Source: Porticoccaceae bacterium (GTDB lineage Bacteria > Pseudomonadota > Gammaproteobacteria > Pseudomonadales > Porticoccaceae). From it: DNA of 18,408 bases. Below the pieces are notes generated by a model. The model was given only the letters and a program-made list of their open reading frames with translations, was not told where the DNA came from and ran no database searches. The translations under genes were made by a program, and so were the position numbers. Position 1 is the first letter of the stretch. Each line of letters opens with the position of its first letter. Where the stretch lies: positions 1-18,408 of the forward strand of contig NZXB01000077.1 in the NCBI GenBank assembly GCA_002701765.1. The letters are read 5' to 3'. Shown one piece after another: positions 7,907 through 15,483 of this stretch.

Positions 7907-10693
7907 CTAATGAGCCTCATTCCAGTTGCTTCCAACCCCGACGTCAACCAGCAGAGGTATGTCTAAATTCGCTGCTGTTTCCATGCGATATTTTAGGCCC
8001 GCTTTGACAAGATCTATTTCAACATCTGGCACTTCAAGCACAAGTTCATCATGAACTTGCAGTGTAATACGACTGCTCAGTCTTTCGGAGCACAACCAAT
8101 CATCGGTAGAAATCATTGCAATTTTAATTATATCTGCTGCCGTCCCTTGCATGGGAGCATTAATTGCCGTTCGCTCAGCCGCCTGACGGCGGTTACTGTT
8201 CCTGGAGTTAATTTCTGGAAGATATAACCTTCGACCATATATCGTTTCCACAAAGCCTTTGGAAGCAGCTTGCTTGCGAATATTTTCCATATAGTCCTGG
8301 ACACCCGGATAACGCTTAAAATACTTTCCAATGTATTTTTTTGCCTCTGAGAGTGAAATAGATAACTGTTTGGCCAAACCGAATGCTGACATGCCATAGA
8401 TTAGACCAAAATTAATAGCTTTGGCACTTCTGCGCTGTTGATCGGTTACATCGTCGATATCCAAATCAAAAACCTCAGAAGCCGTGAGACGATGGACGTC
8501 TGAACCACTCAAAAAAGCGTTCATCAAACCAATGTCTTTGGATAAATGCGCCATAATTCTTAGCTCGATTTGCGAATAATCCGCCGCAACGATCTTGTGT
8601 CCAGGGGCCGCAACAAAAGCCTCACGAATCCGCCGACCCTCCTTGGTTTTTATTGGAATATTCTGAAGATTAGGATTAGAAGATGACAGCCTGCCGGTAG
8701 CTGTGCCAGCCTGATGGTAGGACGTATGAACACGACCCGAGCATGGATCGATCATATTAGGAAGTTTATCTGTATATGTCGACTTTAACTTAGCCAAACC
8801 TCGATGCTCAAGAAGCAAAACGGGTAAGGGGTAGTCTAACGCCAGCTCTTGAAGCACCTCTTCTTTTGTAGATGGGGCACCTTTTGAAGTTTTTTTGAGA
8901 ATTGGTAACTTTAGTTTTTCGAACAAAATATGGCTTAGTTGCTTTGGAGAAGCAAGATTGAAGGGTTCGCCGGCCAAAATAAAAGCCTTTTCCTCCAATT
9001 CTGTTAACCTCAATTTGAGTTGCATACTCTGAGTTTGGAGCAGATTGGGATCCACTAAAGCACCAGTTCGTTCGATCTTAGAGAGCACAGAAATTAGTGG
9101 CAGCTCGATTCGCTCAAGTAATTGCACTTTATCAGGATATTTGTTTAACAATGCGCGCAGCATGTGATGAAGTCGAAGAGCCACATCCGCGTCCTCGGCC
9201 GCATAACTAGCTGCGGTGTCAAGTGGAACTTCATTGAACGTCAGCTGAGAGCTTCCCTTTCCTGCGATATCTTCAAACGAGGTTGTTTTTAATTCGAGGT
9301 AGCGCTCGGCCAGACTAGTTAAATCATGTCTAGTTGCTACAGAGTTTATTACATAGGATTGCAACATGGTATCATTAAGTACGCCTTGCAAAAAAACACC
9401 ATGTTGCGCTAACACGCTGATATCATATTTCAGATTTTGTCCAACTTTTTTCAACTCAGGATCTTCGAGGACCGGTTTAAGTGAGGTGAGTACGACGTCC
9501 ATCGAAAGCTGTTCAGGAGCTCCTATGTAATCATGCCCAAACGGAATATATGCGGCTTTGCCTGGGCTTATCGCAAATGAAATTCCAACTAGTCTTGCGT
9601 TCATATAATTTAGGCTTGTCGTTTCGGTATCCAAGGCAAAAAGATTTTGATCGCGTAATTTTTCAATCCATTCATGGAGTTGTTCGACGTGAGTAATCAG
9701 CCTATAATCCACGTCAATCGGGCCGATGGGTGTATTGGGGCCAAATCCATTAACGATCTGTCTAGATTGGATCTCCTTCTGATGAGGTTCACCGTCGGGT
9801 ATAAAGAGATTGCCTGAATTTTTTAACTCGTTTAGCAAACTATTAAATTCAAACTCTTCAAACAGGTTGGTTAGAGCATCAATTTTAATTTTCTCGTTGA
9901 AGAGTTGATCTGCACATATGGGCAAATCAACGTCAGTTTTGATTGTAGCTAAGTCATAGGATAGGAATGCTAATTCCCTATGCGCATTCAGCTTTTCTGG
10001 GAGGGTTCTCGATCCCCTGATTTCCAATCCAACTATCTGATCAAGATTTTTGTATATTCCAGTCAAACCTCCTAGATTTTTAATCAACTGGACGGCTGTT
10101 TTTTGTCCAATACCGGGTACACCAGGAATATTGTCGCTTTTGTCGCCCATCAATGCCAAGTAATCAATCATAAACTCTGGTGAGATACCAAATTTTTCAA
10201 CAACACCTGCAATATCAAGTTGTTTTTGATCCATTGTATTTACAAGCGTGACTCTATCGTTGACGAGTTGTGCCATGTCTTTGTCACCAGTTGATATAAC
10301 CACCTCTCTATTAGCTTTAACGGCTTGCACAGCAAGGGTGCCTATGACGTCGTCTGCTTCGACGCCAGAAACCATGAGTAAAGGTAAGCCCATAGCTGCA
10401 ACTATCTGGTGTATTGGTTCAATCTGTTGCCTTAGATCCTCCGGCATGGGAGGGCGGTTAGCTTTGTATTTCGGATAGATTTCATCCCTAAATGTTTTAC
10501 CTTTTGCGTCAAAGACAACCGCAATGCAACAAGGAGAAGGGTAATCTTTTTTCAACCTAATGAGCATTGAAGTAACGCCTTTCATAGCACCAGTTGGATG
10601 ATCTTTCCTATTAGAGAGGGGAGGTAGCGCATGATAGGCTCTGTAAAGATAAGAAGAACCATCTACGAGAACTAGCGGGGCAATTTTCGGCAT
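7907..10693 (-). CDS. polA: DNA polymerase I, full length with proofreading
   Basis: Replication and repair polymerase of 928 residues, the length I recall for E. coli Pol I. The 5' nuclease domain (about 1-300) has the acidic clusters VLVDGSS, VEADD, STGDKD and GDKSDN. The 3'-5' exonuclease residues are all present: Asp355 and Glu357 (LDTETTS), Asp424 (NLKYD) and Asp501 (YAAEDAD). The polymerase domain has Asp705 (DYSQIELR), Lys758 and Phe762 (AKAINFGLIYG) and His881-Asp882-Glu883 (QVHDELV). These positions coincide with E. coli numbering. The ATG at 10693 follows AAGGTG. It is convergent with engB and ends ahead of a good terminator. Nothing suggests loss of any activity. Confidence 0.97.
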   Translation of the reverse strand: MPKIAPLVLVDGSSYLYRAYHALPPLSNRKDHPTGAMKGVTSMLIRLKKDYPSPCCIAVVFDAKGKTFRDEIYPKYKANRPPMPEDLRQQIEPIHQIVAAMGLPLLMVSGVEADDVIGTLAVQAVKANREVVISTGDKDMAQLVNDRVTLVNTMDQKQLDIAGVVEKFGISPEFMIDYLALMGDKSDNIPGVPGIGQKTAVQLIKNLGGLTGIYKNLDQIVGLEIRGSRTLPEKLNAHRELAFLSYDLATIKTDVDLPICADQLFNEKIKIDALTNLFEEFEFNSLLNELKNSGNLFIPDGEPHQKEIQSRQIVNGFGPNTPIGPIDVDYRLITHVEQLHEWIEKLRDQNLFALDTETTSLNYMNARLVGISFAISPGKAAYIPFGHDYIGAPEQLSMDVVLTSLKPVLEDPELKKVGQNLKYDISVLAQHGVFLQGVLNDTMLQSYVINSVATRHDLTSLAERYLELKTTSFEDIAGKGSSQLTFNEVPLDTAASYAAEDADVALRLHHMLRALLNKYPDKVQLLERIELPLISVLSKIERTGALVDPNLLQTQSMQLKLRLTELEEKAFILAGEPFNLASPKQLSHILFEKLKLPILKKTSKGAPSTKEEVLQELALDYPLPVLLLEHRGLAKLKSTYTDKLPNMIDPCSGRVHTSYHQAGTATGRLSSSNPNLQNIPIKTKEGRRIREAFVAAPGHKIVAADYSQIELRIMAHLSKDIGLMNAFLSGSDVHRLTASEVFDLDIDDVTDQQRRSAKAINFGLIYGMSAFGLAKQLSISLSEAKKYIGKYFKRYPGVQDYMENIRKQAASKGFVETIYGRRLYLPEINSRNSNRRQAAERTAINAPMQGTAADIIKIAMISTDDWLCSERLSSRITLQVHDELVLEVPDVEIDLVKAGLKYRMETAANLDIPLLVDVGVGSNWNEAH

Positions 10694-10831
10694 TCAAAGC
10701 ACCTTATTCACTTTATCAGCGGTTATAGTAAGAATATCATAGTCATGGCGAGTGTTTATCCAAACCACTTAGAAATGAAAAAGGAGCACGGAATGCACTA
10801 CATTCTTTTCGCTGTTTCCGGTTTGGTCCGA

Positions 10832-11707
10832 TTAACTAAAACAACTTTCGTATTGCATAACGAATGCCTTAAAAAAGTCGGTATAGGCGTTAGGCCCGAG
10901 TGCAACTGAACGGCCTTCAGGATCAATCATTCGAATTGGCACGCCAAGTTCAGCGCTCAGAATTGTAGCCTCTTTTTTGTGGTAATTAGGCTCAACCAAA
11001 ATACAAGCCGGCGAATCAAGCTTCGCTTTCTCCCTTATCTTGTAATGGCTGGCAACTCCTCTTGTTTGGCCAGCGCTATCACGAATGGTTAAAAATGGTC
11101 GTAACTCAAACGCATTTGTAAAGTGTGAATAAGCGTCGTGCTGAGCTAGGGAAAGTCTTTCTCGATATTTCGTCAATCTTTTCCTGTATATCGATTTTTG
11201 TCCCTCACTCATTAACGCGACAGCGTCTAGGTTCAATCTCTCGCTAATCTCCGTTGCTAAAACGGACGCATTATCTGGATCAAGCCAAAAATGAAGATCA
11301 TGGGTATGCGTATGAAAACTTTTGGCACCGTGCCTAGTCATGGGCCATTTCATGTTTAGGTCCGCCGCGGTAATCAAATCAGATTGGTCACTTGATTCAA
11401 AGTACTTATTTAAGTGGTTCTCAAAGTCTGGAGAAACTCTAATCACTAGGTCAGCTGAAGACAAAATTCTTATAGACGATGGCGCTAGATAAACATCATG
11501 AGTCGTCTGTGCACCGGACTGAAGATATTCAACCTTAGCTTTCCCTTGCACCGCAGCAGCCGCGATTATCGACAGAGGCTTGATGGTAGTGACAATCAGC
11601 GGCTTTTTTGGTTCTTCTCCGAAGGCATGATACGCGTAATTTAAACTCAAACAAAAAAACAATAATGCTCTTAAAAAATAATTTTTTTTAAACACATCTA
11701 AAAGCAT
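10832..11707 (-). CDS. znuA: Zinc ABC transporter, periplasmic binding protein ZnuA
   Basis: Captures Zn in the periplasm for the ZnuBC permease. A signal-type hydrophobic segment covers about 12-29. The expected metal-binding histidines are His70 (TTHDVYL), His139 (HFWLDP) and His190 (QHDAY). A short His-rich loop, HTHTHDLH, precedes the second site. Cys235 and Cys289 correspond to the disulfide pair of E. coli ZnuA. I chose the ATG at 11707 (291 residues); a TTG two codons upstream (11713) is possible and lies nearer to GGAA. It is divergent from zur-znuC-znuB as in Pseudomonas, with a consensus -10 (11752-11757) and a Zur-box-like site in the gap. Confidence 0.9.
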   Translation of the reverse strand: MLLDVFKKNYFLRALLFFCLSLNYAYHAFGEEPKKPLIVTTIKPLSIIAAAAVQGKAKVEYLQSGAQTTHDVYLAPSSIRILSSADLVIRVSPDFENHLNKYFESSDQSDLITAADLNMKWPMTRHGAKSFHTHTHDLHFWLDPDNASVLATEISERLNLDAVALMSEGQKSIYRKRLTKYRERLSLAQHDAYSHFTNAFELRPFLTIRDSAGQTRGVASHYKIREKAKLDSPACILVEPNYHKKEATILSAELGVPIRMIDPEGRSVALGPNAYTDFFKAFVMQYESCFS

Positions 11708-11751
11708 ATTCAATCAATTCCAGAAACACCGTTGGTTTTAGTAACTTATCT

Positions 11752-11757
11752 ATTATA
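11752..11757 (-). promoter_or_regulatory. Likely -10 element of znuA
   Basis: The minus strand reads TATAAT exactly at 11757-11752, 45 bp before the znuA ATG. The -35 position at 17-bp spacing reads CATAAT, a poor match, so the promoter probably depends on the -10 or is intrinsically weak. The Zur-box-like sequence immediately upstream would cover the spacer and -35, a sensible site for repression. Confidence 0.5.
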
Positions 11758-11785
11758 TGAAGTTATGTTATAAAATTATGGTCAT
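11758..11785. promoter_or_regulatory. Degenerate Zur-box-like site between znuA and zur
   Basis: Gammaproteobacterial Zur boxes are AT-rich palindromes built on ATGTTATA and its complement. Here ATGTTATA is intact at 11765-11772, but the opposite half (TTATGG and onwards) matches the expected TATAACAT poorly. The site lies just upstream of the znuA -10. The assignment is by pattern and context only. Confidence 0.35.
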
Positions 11786-11829
11786 TTACGAGTGACTCAG
11801 GGATAACTAACTTTCATCTTGCTTTAAAA

Positions 11830-12294
11830 TCTCATGACCATTCTCGATGCATTGATGCAGCGCTGGAGCAGGCGAACAATATTTGCAAACTTAAAAAGTT
11901 GCAGTTTACTCCCACTAGAGAGCTTGTCTTAAAACTGATATGGCAAAGTCACCGACCATCAGGAGCATATCAAATCCAGGACATGCTAGCTGACCTAAAT
12001 AAAAAATCAATTGCTCCTACCACAGTATAACGAGCAATTAATTTTTTGTTATCGCATGGTCTAATTCACAAGATCCCCTCTGTCAATGCATTCATTGGAT
12101 GCCCCTTCCCTGCTAGGGCACACTGCAACGTTTTTATGATTTGCGAAAATTGCAGTAATACTGCTGAAATATCCGATAACGAGTTGAATAAAATGCTACG
12201 CTCCGCATGCGAGAGAGCTCAATTCCATTTAAACACGCAAAAGATCGAACTTTTTGGCACTTGCGCTAATTGCACAGAAAAAAACACTCAGTAG
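11830..12294 (+). pseudogene. zur: Zur (zinc uptake regulator, Fur family), disrupted
   Basis: Translating frame 1 from about 11830 gives a continuous Fur/Zur-like sequence: SHDHSRCIDAAL, then LKLIWQSHRPSGAY, then SIAPTTV, a TAA at 12028-12030, then RAINFLLSHGLIHKI. The TAA falls exactly where the family has Tyr in PTVYRA, so a single base change explains it. The C-terminal part keeps the structural zinc cysteines (CENC and CANC). Upstream of SHDHS the frame is open back to 11761 but contains no ATG, GTG or TTG. Two separate lesions point to a real pseudogene. No frameshift is seen elsewhere, so the decay looks recent. It precedes znuC by 11 bp. The 82-codon open stretch from TTG 12046 to 12294 would lack the DNA-binding domain. 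Confidence 0.82.
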
Positions 12295-12305
12295 CTCGTG
12301 AAATT

Positions 12306-13064
12306 ATGACTAAAGCTTCGATAGAACTATCATGTGCCAACAAATCGTTCCAAGGCAGAAAAGTCCTTGAAGATATCACAATGCGTCTAAATCAAGGTGA
12401 AATAACCACTTTAGTGGGGCCAAACGGAGCTGGCAAATCAACACTAGTGAAAGTCATTCTCGGTCTCATAAAGCTCGACTCAGGGATCCTAAAGAAATCT
12501 TCTGATCTGCGTGTTGGCTATATGCCTCAGAAGATTATGATATCTCCAGTGTTGCCTCTGACAACTTTGAGATTTCTCCAACTGGGGGAACCATCAGTTA
12601 AAAAATGCATAGAAAGTCTGAAGCTTCTAGAAATTGAACATATAGCGGAAGTGCCAGTAATAGCTCTATCTGGGGGAGAGATGCAGCGTGCACTATTAGC
12701 AAGAGCCATCCTTGGAAATCCAAATTTCCTTTTCCTTGATGAGCCAGTTCAAGGAGTAGATGCGAATGGTCAAAGCAATTTATACCAAACCATTAATTGC
12801 ATTAGCCGCCGCCTAGGATGTGGCGTCCTTATGGTTTCGCATGACCTCCACATCGTGATGTCCTCCACCGACCATGTTATTTGTCTTAATCAACATATTT
12901 GCTGTTCAGGCCAACCAGAAAAGGTTAGCAAAGATCCTGCCTACATAAACATTTTTGGAAACATTACTGCTCCCTATGCTCATAAGCACGATCACCAACA
13001 TACCTTAACCGGTGATATCGTAAAAACCAACTCCCACAACCTGAAGGACTCTTCTCCTGATTGA
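12306..13064 (+). CDS. znuC: Zinc ABC transporter ATPase ZnuC
   Basis: The ATPase that powers zinc import through ZnuB. With the ATG at 12306 it has 252 residues; the open frame starts earlier at 12270 but that overlaps zur. Walker A is GPNGAGKS (38-45), the Q-loop is Gln75 (YMPQ), the signature is LSGGE (121-125), Walker B is FLFLDE (141-146) and the switch His is His179 (VSHD). The C-terminal tail is His-rich (HKHDHQH, about 226-232), a common feature of zinc-transport ATPases that may sense or buffer Zn. The ribosome site before 12306 is poor, so translation may have been coupled to zur, which could matter now that zur is broken. The stop overlaps the start region of znuB. Confidence 0.93.
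   Translation: MTKASIELSCANKSFQGRKVLEDITMRLNQGEITTLVGPNGAGKSTLVKVILGLIKLDSGILKKSSDLRVGYMPQKIMISPVLPLTTLRFLQLGEPSVKKCIESLKLLEIEHIAEVPVIALSGGEMQRALLARAILGNPNFLFLDEPVQGVDANGQSNLYQTINCISRRLGCGVLMVSHDLHIVMSSTDHVICLNQHICCSGQPEKVSKDPAYINIFGNITAPYAHKHDHQHTLTGDIVKTNSHNLKDSSPD
13044..13048 (+). promoter_or_regulatory. Ribosome binding site that places the znuB start at CTG
   Basis: AAGGA lies inside the end of znuC. It is followed by an 8-nt spacer (CTCTTCTC) and then CTG at 13057. The distance is ideal for 13057 and far too long (59 nt) for the ATG at 13108. Confidence 0.6.
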
Positions 13065-13860
13065 TTTTATTACATATGCAGCCCTTGCCGGAATCGGTGT
13101 AGCCATCATGGCAGGCCCACTGGGTTGCTTTGTAGTTTGGCGTCGCATGTCTTACATCGGGGATACTCTGGCCCACTCCGCCTTATTAGGTGTCTCTTTG
13201 GGTATTTTTTTTAATTTGGATTTAAATATCGCTACTGCAACCGTGGCCATGGGAATCGCATTTCTTCTGGGCATCCTCGGTTCTCGCGCGCACCTCTCTC
13301 TCGACGCTTTACTTGGGATCTTGTCCCACTCTACTTTGGCCCTCGGCCTTGTTATTATTTCTTTTGTTGAGGGAATTCGGGTGGATATTATGTCTTTACT
13401 TTTCGGCGACATACTTTCTGTGGATGCAAAAGACCTCTTAATTATCTACTCAAATGCGGGAATCATCTTGATATTGCTTGGATTCTTTTGGAGATCACTA
13501 TTAAGCATTACTGTTAGCTCCGAAATGGCTCATGTTGATGGTATAAACGTAATGGCAATTCGCACTACTTTAATGCTTAAGATAGCGTCCGTAATTGCTT
13601 TGGCCATGAAGTTGGTTGGAATATTACTTATAACAGCTTTACTTATAATCCCAGCCGCTGCAGCGCGAAATATAAGCCGTTCGCCTGAGAAAATGGCCAT
13701 CTACTCAACCACTTTAGGAATCCTTAGCGTTCTTTTAGGTATTGCCATGTCATGGGCTATAGATACCCCGGCCGGTCCCTCCATTATTTTATGCTCTGCT
13801 GTTATCTTCTTAATATTGAATTGTCTTTGCAAGAATCCTGTGATGAGAATTCCTTCTTAA
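13057..13860 (+). CDS. znuB: Zinc ABC transporter permease ZnuB, apparent CTG start
   Basis: The inner-membrane permease of the zinc importer, an ABC-3 family protein rich in hydrophobic helices with the family sequence AGPLGCFVVWRRMSYIGDTLAHSALLG. The first ATG (13108) would give 250 residues and cut away the first half of helix 1. Reading upstream in frame gives IDFITYAALAGIGVAI, which is family-like and calls for a start at CTG 13057 (267 residues). AAGGA at 13044-13048 lies exactly 8 nt before this CTG. The alternatives are ATT at 13060 or the ATG at 13108. The gene overlaps the znuC stop by 8 bp. Its TAA overlaps the SCO gene stop on the other strand. Identity is sure; the start is not. 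Confidence 0.85.
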   Translation: MIDFITYAALAGIGVAIMAGPLGCFVVWRRMSYIGDTLAHSALLGVSLGIFFNLDLNIATATVAMGIAFLLGILGSRAHLSLDALLGILSHSTLALGLVIISFVEGIRVDIMSLLFGDILSVDAKDLLIIYSNAGIILILLGFFWRSLLSITVSSEMAHVDGINVMAIRTTLMLKIASVIALAMKLVGILLITALLIIPAAAARNISRSPEKMAIYSTTLGILSVLLGIAMSWAIDTPAGPSIILCSAVIFLILNCLCKNPVMRIPS

Positions 13861-14504
13861 TCGAGACCCATACCGACTATTGAACGCCAACTTTGTAGTA
13901 ACATAGTTTCGCTATGCGGTGACTTGAAAAAAGCATGATACTCTCCACGAGGGTTGATCAGAATCAGTTGTGTCCCGTGGTCGATCGTATAGTTGTTTTC
14001 GTCCAACTGGACTTGACTATAAGCAACATTTAACTCAGTCGCAAATTTACCAACACTATCCTGCTCCCCAGTAACGCCAACAAAGTCTGAATTGAAGTAA
14101 GGCACATATTGGGATAGCCGGTGAGTAGTGTCACGGCCTGTGTCAAGAGAAACCATATATATCTGGAGGTTATTCCGTTCATCTAAGCTCATCTGGTTGT
14201 ACATGCTGGCCAGAGTCGAAAGCGTGGTCGGGCAAATGTCCGGGCAGTTGGTAAAAGCAAAGAATATTATGCTCCAGACACCTTTTAATCGGTCTGGACG
14301 GAAGGGTTGGTTTAAATGATCTACCAGATGGAAATCGCTCAAGGGGATAGAAGAATGCAGAAGCATCGCCCCATTCATCTGCAGCTCTGTTTTGGACATT
14401 ATTTCTGGATTAAAAGAGCGCCAAGCCAAACTACCACAAAATAAAAGCATCAGAATAATGGAGCCGATCAAAGCTTTACTAGCCAAACGATTTTGCGCCA
14501 GCAC
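13857..14504 (-). CDS. SCO1/SenC-type copper chaperone for cytochrome oxidase
   Basis: A 215-residue membrane-anchored thioredoxin-fold protein that delivers copper to, or reduces cysteines of, the CuA centre of oxidase subunit II. One N-terminal helix (about 10-28) anchors it, with the domain in the periplasm. The copper ligands are Cys87 and Cys91 (CPDIC) and His176 (DHGTQ). The start is GTG at 14504, with a strong GGAGGGGG six nt upstream; the next internal Met would remove part of the anchor. It is the last gene of the operon after cyoE (26 bp). Its stop overlaps the znuB stop on the opposite strand (13857-13860), leaving no room for a terminator. Its normal target, a CuA subunit II, is not encoded in the window. 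Confidence 0.9.
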   Translation of the reverse strand: MLAQNRLASKALIGSIILMLLFCGSLAWRSFNPEIMSKTELQMNGAMLLHSSIPLSDFHLVDHLNQPFRPDRLKGVWSIIFFAFTNCPDICPTTLSTLASMYNQMSLDERNNLQIYMVSLDTGRDTTHRLSQYVPYFNSDFVGVTGEQDSVGKFATELNVAYSQVQLDENNYTIDHGTQLILINPRGEYHAFFKSPHSETMLLQSWRSIVGMGLD

Positions 14505-14530
14505 TTAAATCCCCCTCCGCGAAGCAAAGA

Positions 14531-15433
14531 TCATACGAAATTGGCTATCAAATAGTGATCTAGCAACATCACCAGGAACAGGGCAGTCAGGTAGAAAATG
14601 GAGTAGTTAAAGGTTTTAATACCCGTATCACCACCCTCGCTCTTAAGCATCATTAAAGACCAGTAAACAAACCCCACTCCCAGTGTTGCTGCTCCAAATA
14701 GATATAACCAGCCTAGCATACCAGTCAGAAAGGGCAAAAAACTAACCAAACAAAGAATTATCGTATAAAGGCAAATATTTATTATCGTGTATCTTTTCCC
14801 GTGAGTGACTGGAAGCATAGGTATTTTAGCCTTGGCATACTCGTCGCTACGATGAACGGCCAAGGCCCAAAAATGGGGGGGTGTCCATGCGAAGATAATT
14901 AACACCAATAAAAGAGAATGGGAGTGCAACTCACCAGTCACTGCCGTCCACCCAAGTAGCGGCGGAGAGGCCCCGGCCAGACCTCCGATTACGATATTTT
15001 GAGGTGTAGCTCGCTTCAAATACATTGTATAAATAAAGGCATAGCCAACGAGGGATCCCAATGTCAGCCAAGCAGTTAGAGCATTGATAAATATCAACAA
15101 GATTGCCAGACCAATGGAACCAATTGCTAGAGCAAACAACATTGCCTGCCAAGGTTCAATGCGACCACGCGCAATCGGCCTGTTGGCTGTACGAGCCATT
15201 TTTTCGTCTATATGCTGATCTACAACATGGTTTACGACTGCTGCTGAACCAGCGCTTAACGCAATTCCTAGATTGCCCAATAGCAAAACATCAATGGGGA
15301 CCATTTGGTCTGTTGCTAACAACATGCCAATTAGGGAGGTAATTAACATCAAGGCGACCACACTCGGTTTGCAAAGCTCTAAAAAGTCTTGCAAGCGCAA
15401 CCCTTGTTGTTTTACATCTACTTGTGAATTCAT
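14531..15433 (-). CDS. cyoE: Protoheme IX farnesyltransferase (haem O synthase)
   Basis: Adds a farnesyl group to haem B to make haem O for haem-copper oxidases. It is an inner-membrane protein of 300 residues with about eight or nine hydrophobic helices. The prenyl-diphosphate site is NHVVDQHIDEKMARTANRP, and the second conserved loop is HRSDEYAKAKIPMLPV. I prefer the ATG at 15433 (MNSQVDV), preceded by GGGAG, over the in-frame TTG at 15472, which lacks a clear ribosome site. It lies 50 bp after the cox II-like fusion gene and 26 bp before the SCO gene. In Pseudomonas cox clusters the haem A synthase gene ctaA normally precedes it; ctaA is absent here, so only haem O is predicted from this locus. 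ctaB is the alternative name. Confidence 0.93.
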   Translation of the reverse strand: MNSQVDVKQQGLRLQDFLELCKPSVVALMLITSLIGMLLATDQMVPIDVLLLGNLGIALSAGSAAVVNHVVDQHIDEKMARTANRPIARGRIEPWQAMLFALAIGSIGLAILLIFINALTAWLTLGSLVGYAFIYTMYLKRATPQNIVIGGLAGASPPLLGWTAVTGELHSHSLLLVLIIFAWTPPHFWALAVHRSDEYAKAKIPMLPVTHGKRYTIINICLYTIILCLVSFLPFLTGMLGWLYLFGAATLGVGFVYWSLMMLKSEGGDTGIKTFNYSIFYLTALFLVMLLDHYLIANFV

Positions 15434-15483
15434 GCGACTCCCACCACAGCTCTCCGATTTCGAATCATGCAATACCCAAGCTT

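Noticed and set aside
10791..10805. Hairpin GAATG/CATTC as a znuA terminator
   Set aside because: The stem is only five base pairs of mostly A/T, and no immediate U-tract follows on the znuA strand.
10745..10909. A small plus-strand ORF of 54 codons between polA and znuA
   Set aside because: It overlaps the znuA 3' end and shows no family features. The apparent AAGGAG lies inside the ORF rather than before its start.
12046..12294. An 82-codon ORF as an independent zinc-finger-like protein
   Set aside because: It is the C-terminal half of the disrupted zur gene. The same frame upstream continues as clear Zur sequence, interrupted only by the TAA at 12028.
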